From the NCBI GenBank assembly GCA_031399165.1, contig JANNOO010000005.1, forward strand, positions 111,391 to 175,390: a DNA stretch of 64,000 nt, read 5' to 3'. Source of the stretch: JAKFWI01 sp031399165. GTDB lineage: Bacteria > Pseudomonadota > Alphaproteobacteria > Caulobacterales > Aquidulcibacteraceae. Positions 59,680 to 64,000 of this stretch are shown here, piece by piece. The position numbers were made by a program, and so were the translations under genes. The notes under the pieces were generated by a model. The model ran no database searches and was not told where the DNA came from. It saw only the letters and a list, made by a program, of their open reading frames with translations. Numbering within the stretch: the first letter of the stretch is position 1; every line of letters starts with the position of its first letter.

Positions 59680-62600
59680 TCAGGCCGCGTCGGTGGCCTC
59701 CGCGCTCGCGGCAGCAGCAGCGGCGGCGGCCTTGGCCTCCAGCGCAGCCTTCTTGGCCGCTTCCTTCTCGCGTGCAACCGCCAGCTTGGCGTCGCGGTCG
59801 ATGGCGATCTTCTGGAAGCGGCGCAATTGGCCGCCCGTGCCCGCCGGGATCAGACGTCCGACGATCACGTTTTCCTTCAGACCTTCGAGCGTGTCGGTCT
59901 TGCCGTAGGTGGCCGCTTCCGTCAGCACGCGCGTGGTTTCCTGGAACGACGCGGCCGAGATGAACGAACGCGTCTGCAGGCTGGCCTTGGTGATACCGAG
60001 CAGCATCGGCTGCGCGGTGGCTTCGGACAGACCCAGCTCCTTCACGCGGCGGTTTTCGTCGTCGAGATCGAGACTATCGACCGCTTCGCCCTTCAGGAAT
60101 TCCGTATCGCCGGCGTCCATCACCTCGACTTTTTGCAGCATCTGGCGAACGATCACCTCGATGTGCTTGTCGTTGATCGGCACGCCTTGCAGCCGGTAGA
60201 CCTTCTGGATCTCCTCCACGAGGTAATTGGCCAGCGCTTCCACGCCAAGCACCGCGAGGATGTCCTGCGGCGCCGGGTTCCCATCGAGCAGGTAATCGCC
60301 CCGCATCACGCGATCGCCTTCCTGCACCGCAAGGTGCTTGCCCTTGGCGATCATGTATTCGAGCGGTTCGGCCGTCTCGTCGTCCGGCACGATGCGCAGG
60401 CGGCGCTTGGCCTTGTAGTCCTTGCCGAATTCCACGCGGCCGTCGATCTCGGCGATGATCGCGTGATCCTTCGGACGGCGCGCCTCGAACAGTTCGGCAA
60501 CCCGCGGCAGACCGCCGGTGATGTCACGAGTCTTGGCGCCGCCGGTGGTGATCCGCGCCAGATCCTGACCGGGCTTCACCTGATCGCCATCGACGATCGA
60601 GAGGATCGCGCCCATCGGCAAGATGTAACGCGCCTCACCGCCGTTCGACAGTTTCGCCGGCTTGCCGCCCGCGCCCATGACCACAAGCGCCGGCTTCAGA
60701 TCGGCGCCCTTGGTGCTGGCGCGCCAATCGATGATCACCTTCGACGAGATGCCCGTCTCTTCGTCCAATTCATCGCGCGAGGAGACGTTATCGAGCAGGT
60801 CTTCGAACTTCACCGTACCCGCGACTTCCGTGATGATCGGCATCGAATAGGGATCGAACTCGGCGATGCGATCGCCGCGGCTCACCTTCTTTTTCTCATC
60901 GACCTTCAGCTTGGCGCCGAACGGCAGTTTGAAGCTCTGCCGCTCTTTGCCTTCGATATCGATAATCGAAACCAGCATCGACCGGCCCATGACGATCAGA
61001 TCGCCAGCGGGGTTCTTTACCGTGTTGCGGTTGGTGAACTGGATTTCGCCTTCGTGCGCCGCTTCCATCATCGATTGCTCGGCGACCTGCGCCGCGCCGC
61101 CGATGTGGAACGTACGCATCGTCAGCTGCGTGCCCGGCTCGCCGATCGATTGCGCCGCAATGACGCCGACCGCTTCGCCGATATTCACCTGCGTGCCGCG
61201 CGCCAGGTCGCGGCCATAGCAGGCGCCGCAAACGCCATTACGCGCTTCGCAGGTCAGCACCGAACGCACTTTCACCGATTGCACGGCCGCGCTTTCCATC
61301 GCCGCGCAGATATCTTCGTCCAGCAGCGTGCCTGCCGGCGCGATAACTTCGTGTGTGCGCGGATCGAAAATGTCCTGCGCCGTGGTGCGGCCCAGAACCC
61401 GCGTGCCGACGGACACGACAACTTCCGAACCGTCGATGACGGCGCGGATTTCGATGCCCTGATCGGTGCCGCAATCATCTTCGTTGATGATGCAATCCTG
61501 CGCCACGTCGACCAGACGGCGCGTGAGATAGCCTGAGTTCGCGGTTTTCAGCGCCGTGTCGGCCAGACCCTTCCGCGCGCCGTGCGTGGAGTTGAAGTAC
61601 TCCTGGACGCTGAGCCCTTCCTTGAAGTTCGAGATGATCGGCGTTTCGATGATCGAACCGTCCGGACGGGCCATCAGCCCGCGCATGCCGGCCAATTGCT
61701 TCATCTGGTTCTTCGAGCCGCGCGCGCCGGAATGCGCCATCATGAAGATGGAATTCAGATCGTTCGACTCGCCCTTCTTGGTCGGGCGTTCGGCCTCGGC
61801 CATCATCGCATCGGCCACCTTGTCCGTGCATTTGGACCAAGCATCGACCACCTTGTTGTACTTCTCGCCCTTGGTGATGAGGCCGTCAGCATATTGCTGC
61901 TCGTACTCTTCCACCCGCCCGCGCGTTTCCTCGACCAGTGTTGCCTTGGCCTTTGGCACGATCATGTCGCCCATGCCGAACGAAATGCCGGCCTTGCACG
62001 CTTCGCGGAAGCCCAGCGCCATCAGGCGGTCGGCGAAGATCACCGTCGCCTTCTGGCCGCTGAAGCGGTAGACGGCGTCGATCAGATTGCCGATTTCCTT
62101 CTTGGTCATCAGCGTGTGGACGATCTCCGGGCCGAGCTTCACATGCTTCGGCAACACCTCGGCGATCTTCATTCGTCCGGGCGTCGTTTCGACGGTGAGC
62201 CGAACAGGGTTGCCCTTTTCATCGACCGTATGGAAGCGGGATTTGATCTTGGCGTGCAGCGAAACAAAGCCTGCTTCCAGCGCGTGCTCGATCTCGCCCA
62301 TGTCGGAATAGATGCCGCCTTCGCCGATTTCCCCGTCCTTCATCGTCGACAGGTAATAAAGGCCGAGCACGATATCCTGCGACGGCACGATGATTGGACG
62401 CCCGTTCGCCGGCGACAGGATGTTGTTCGTGCTCATCATCAGCACGCGCGCTTCCAACTGCGCTTCGAGCGACAGGGGCACGTGAACGGCCATCTGGTCG
62501 CCATCGAAATCGGCGTTGAACGCAGCGCATACAAGCGGGTGAAGCTGGATCGCCTTGCCTTCGATCAGCTTCGGCTCGAACGCCTGGATGCCGAGGCGAT

Positions 62601-64000
62601 GCAGCGTGGGCGCGCGGTTCAGCAGAACCGGGTGCTCGCGGATCACCTCTTCAAGCACGTCCCACACTTCAGGGCGTTCTTTTTCGACCATGCGCCGCGA
62701 TTGCTTGACGGTGCCGGAAAGGCCCTTCGCATCAAGCCGCGCGTAGATGAACGGCTTGAACAATTCGAGCGCCATCTTCTTCGGCAGGCCGCATTGGTGC
62801 AGCTTCAGTTCGGGACCGACCACGATCACCGAACGGCCCGAATAATCGACGCGCTTGCCGAGCAGATTCTGCCGGAACCGGCCCTGCTTTCCCTTCAGCA
62901 TGTCGGCGAGTGATTTCAGCGGACGCTTGTTGGCGCCCGTGATCACGCGGCCGCGGCGGCCGTTATCGAACAACGCATCGACGGCTTCCTGCAGCATCCG
63001 CTTTTCGTTGCGGATGATGATGTCCGGCGCGCGCAATTCCATCAGCCGCTTCAGGCGGTTGTTGCGGTTGATCACGCGGCGGTAGAGATCGTTCAGGTCC
63101 GACGTGGCGAAGCGGCCACCGTCCAGCTGCACCATCGGGCGCAGCTCCGGCGGGATCACCGGCACGGCCTCGAGGATCATCCACTCGGGCTTGTTCTCCG
63201 AGGTGACGAATGCCGAGGCGACCTTCAGCCGCTTGATCGCGCGCTGCTGCTTCTGCCCCTTCGAGGTCTTGATCGTCTCGCGCAGGGTGCGCGACTCCTC
63301 GGCCAGGTCGAGATCCCGGAGCAGGTCGCGGATCGACTCCGCCCCCATACCGCCGCGGAAATAGACGCCGAAGCCATACGGGGAGCCGAAGCGGTCCTTG
63401 AGCTCGCGGAAGATCTGCTCGTCGTTGACGATCATCTTCGGCTCGAGCTCGCGGAACAGCTGCCACGTCTCCTCGAGCCGGCGCACGGAGTCGACCGAAG
63501 CCTCGCGGGCGTCCGCGCGCCGCGACTCGATGTCGGCGTACATCTCGCGCACCTTCAGCACCCACTGGCCGACCATGTCGAGGTCGTCCTTGCGCGCGCC
63601 CTGCTTCAGGCAAAGGTCGTACGCGAGCTCGCGGACGTCCTCGGCGGGCGCGGTCGGATCGGCCTTGTCGAGCACGTCAGCGAGGAGGCCCTTGCCGACC
63701 TCGCGCGCCTTCTCGAGGTTTTTCATGTCGACGCCCGCAACGAGCTCGGCGTCGGCGCCCTCGAGCTCGGCGCCCGAGAGCAGCGCGTCGACGACCTTGT
63801 TCACGTGCTTGGTCAGGGCGCCCTTCTTGGAGCCGGACGCCTGCTCGAGCTCGGCGCGGAGCGGCTGGAGCGCCTCCTGGATCTGCTGCGCCGCGGTCGC
63901 GACCTGCTCGTGCTCGCGCGGAGCGAGCTTGCGGTCGGCGCGCGTCGCGGTCGCCCGGACGAGCTCGCGGAGCTTCTTCGGGTCCTCGGTCGAGACGGTG
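59680..64000 (-). CDS. rpoC: DNA-directed RNA polymerase subunit beta', 5' end beyond window
   Basis: RpoC holds the polymerase active site. The catalytic triad is in CAAFNADFDGDQMAVHV; the second zinc site uses EDDCGTDQG with CEARNGVCGACYG, and GKQGRFRQNLLGKRVDYSG is the switch-region core. The C-terminus has an Ala-rich tail (EAKAAAAAAAASAEATDAA). About 1,439 codons are in the window, and the conserved N-terminal zinc finger is still outside it. The frame has no start of its own: the first ~290 residues read here look foreign (see 63126-64000), so this reading is probably a chimera. Confidence 0.93.
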   Translation of the reverse strand, partial: TVSTEDPKKLRELVRATATRADRKLAPREHEQVATAAQQIQEALQPLRAELEQASGSKKGALTKHVNKVVDALLSGAELEGADAELVAGVDMKNLEKAREVGKGLLADVLDKADPTAPAEDVRELAYDLCLKQGARKDDLDMVGQWVLKVREMYADIESRRADAREASVDSVRRLEETWQLFRELEPKMIVNDEQIFRELKDRFGSPYGFGVYFRGGMGAESIRDLLRDLDLAEESRTLRETIKTSKGQKQQRAIKRLKVASAFVTSENKPEWMILEAVPVIPPELRPMVQLDGGRFATSDLNDLYRRVINRNNRLKRLMELRAPDIIIRNEKRMLQEAVDALFDNGRRGRVITGANKRPLKSLADMLKGKQGRFRQNLLGKRVDYSGRSVIVVGPELKLHQCGLPKKMALELFKPFIYARLDAKGLSGTVKQSRRMVEKERPEVWDVLEEVIREHPVLLNRAPTLHRLGIQAFEPKLIEGKAIQLHPLVCAAFNADFDGDQMAVHVPLSLEAQLEARVLMMSTNNILSPANGRPIIVPSQDIVLGLYYLSTMKDGEIGEGGIYSDMGEIEHALEAGFVSLHAKIKSRFHTVDEKGNPVRLTVETTPGRMKIAEVLPKHVKLGPEIVHTLMTKKEIGNLIDAVYRFSGQKATVIFADRLMALGFREACKAGISFGMGDMIVPKAKATLVEETRGRVEEYEQQYADGLITKGEKYNKVVDAWSKCTDKVADAMMAEAERPTKKGESNDLNSIFMMAHSGARGSKNQMKQLAGMRGLMARPDGSIIETPIISNFKEGLSVQEYFNSTHGARKGLADTALKTANSGYLTRRLVDVAQDCIINEDDCGTDQGIEIRAVIDGSEVVVSVGTRVLGRTTAQDIFDPRTHEVIAPAGTLLDEDICAAMESAAVQSVKVRSVLTCEARNGVCGACYGRDLARGTQVNIGEAVGVIAAQSIGEPGTQLTMRTFHIGGAAQVAEQSMMEAAHEGEIQFTNRNTVKNPAGDLIVMGRSMLVSIIDIEGKERQSFKLPFGAKLKVDEKKKVSRGDRIAEFDPYSMPIITEVAGTVKFEDLLDNVSSRDELDEETGISSKVIIDWRASTKGADLKPALVVMGAGGKPAKLSNGGEARYILPMGAILSIVDGDQVKPGQDLARITTGGAKTRDITGGLPRVAELFEARRPKDHAIIAEIDGRVEFGKDYKAKRRLRIVPDDETAEPLEYMIAKGKHLAVQEGDRVMRGDYLLDGNPAPQDILAVLGVEALANYLVEEIQKVYRLQGVPINDKHIEVIVRQMLQKVEVMDAGDTEFLKGEAVDSLDLDDENRRVKELGLSEATAQPMLLGITKASLQTRSFISAASFQETTRVLTEAATYGKTDTLEGLKENVIVGRLIPAGTGGQLRRFQKIAIDRDAKLAVAREKEAAKKAALEAKAAAAAAAASAEATDAA
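63126..64000 (-). other. Foreign, actinobacterial-like segment of rpoC (probable assembly chimera)
   Basis: Translated on the minus strand, this segment reads into rpoC with no stop. Its flavour differs: LEAVPVIPPELRPMVQLDGG has the RPMVQ seen in actinobacterial RpoC, where alphaproteobacteria have RPLVPLDGG, and it carries a long charged insertion (TLRETIKTSKGQKQQRAIK, REHEQVATAAQQIQEAL) with YFRGGMGAESIRDLLR. Third codon positions are almost all G or C, and Glu is nearly always GAG. Right of about 63045 the text is ordinary alphaproteobacterial (RLMELRAPDIIIRNEKRM). Confidence 0.7.

Noticed and set aside
63045..64000. Horizontal transfer as the first explanation for the rpoC switch
   Set aside because: rpoC is rarely exchanged across phyla, and the join lies in a highly conserved block at a window edge; an assembly chimera is the simpler reading.

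Overview
This 64-kb window is high-GC DNA with the gene content of an alphaproteobacterium. Pointers are an aa3 cytochrome oxidase cluster with CtaG, SURF1 and DUF983, the prenylated-flavin decarboxylase UbiD near UbiA, DUF4170 and DUF6491 proteins, a ParD-type antitoxin, and the tRNA-Trp-secE-nusG order. The protein flavour suggests Caulobacterales/Hyphomonadales, but that placement is an inference. Almost everything is chromosomal core; I see no prophage, integron, insertion sequence or CRISPR array.

Layout. 1-3.7 kb (minus strand): the glycine cleavage operon gcvT-gcvH-gcvPA, led by a tandem glycine riboswitch, then argS. 3.7-7.3 kb: a secreted Gly/Pro-rich protein, then ispH, thrB and rnhA on the plus strand. 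7.3-11.8 kb: an alginate-export-type porin, an NfeD/SPFH membrane pair, a peroxiredoxin, YqgE and a GNAT. 11.9-21 kb (minus): ctaC-ctaD-ctaB-small protein-ctaG-ctaE-DUF983-SURF1, running on into thrC and an M16 peptidase. 21-30 kb: tldD, small lipoprotein and hypothetical genes, an orphan VirD4/TraG-like ATPase, a POT peptide transporter, gshA and rsmE. 30-38 kb: an ABC exporter, ubiA, a DNA glycosylase, a methyltransferase, a SUMF1-fold protein with a lipoprotein, ubiD and a MAPEG protein. 38.4-47.3 kb (plus): pmbA, a CysQ-like phosphatase, DUF4170, an MsbA-like exporter, a DUF374 acyltransferase, waaA, lpxK and an LpxL-type acyltransferase. This is a lipopolysaccharide assembly block, interrupted once by a tyrosine-phosphatase-like gene on the other strand. 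47.3-52.6 kb: a second SUMF1-fold protein, tRNA-Trp, secE, nusG, a glucose/sorbosone-type dehydrogenase and a DUF6491 protein. 52.6-56.8 kb (minus): the str operon rpsL-rpsG-fusA-tuf. 57-59.6 kb: a parD/parE module with a frameshifted toxin, a Cys-rich secreted protein, a zinc-ribbon protein and an esterase. 59.7-64 kb (minus): rpoC, open at the window edge.

The most notable observation is at the right end. From about 63.05-63.13 kb to the edge, the rpoC reading frame stays open but changes from alphaproteobacterial to actinobacterial-looking sequence, with a different codon style. The switch falls in one of the most conserved stretches of the gene. This looks like an assembly chimera between two genomes, less likely a natural recombinant, so the last ~0.9 kb should not be taken as part of this organism without read support.

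Other leads are an orphan coupling-protein ATPase, two SUMF1-fold proteins without the catalytic cysteine pair, a parD promoter that predicts a leaderless antitoxin mRNA, and several palindromic intergenic repeats, one of them inside the cytochrome oxidase cluster. I did not find a clearly new multi-gene system.
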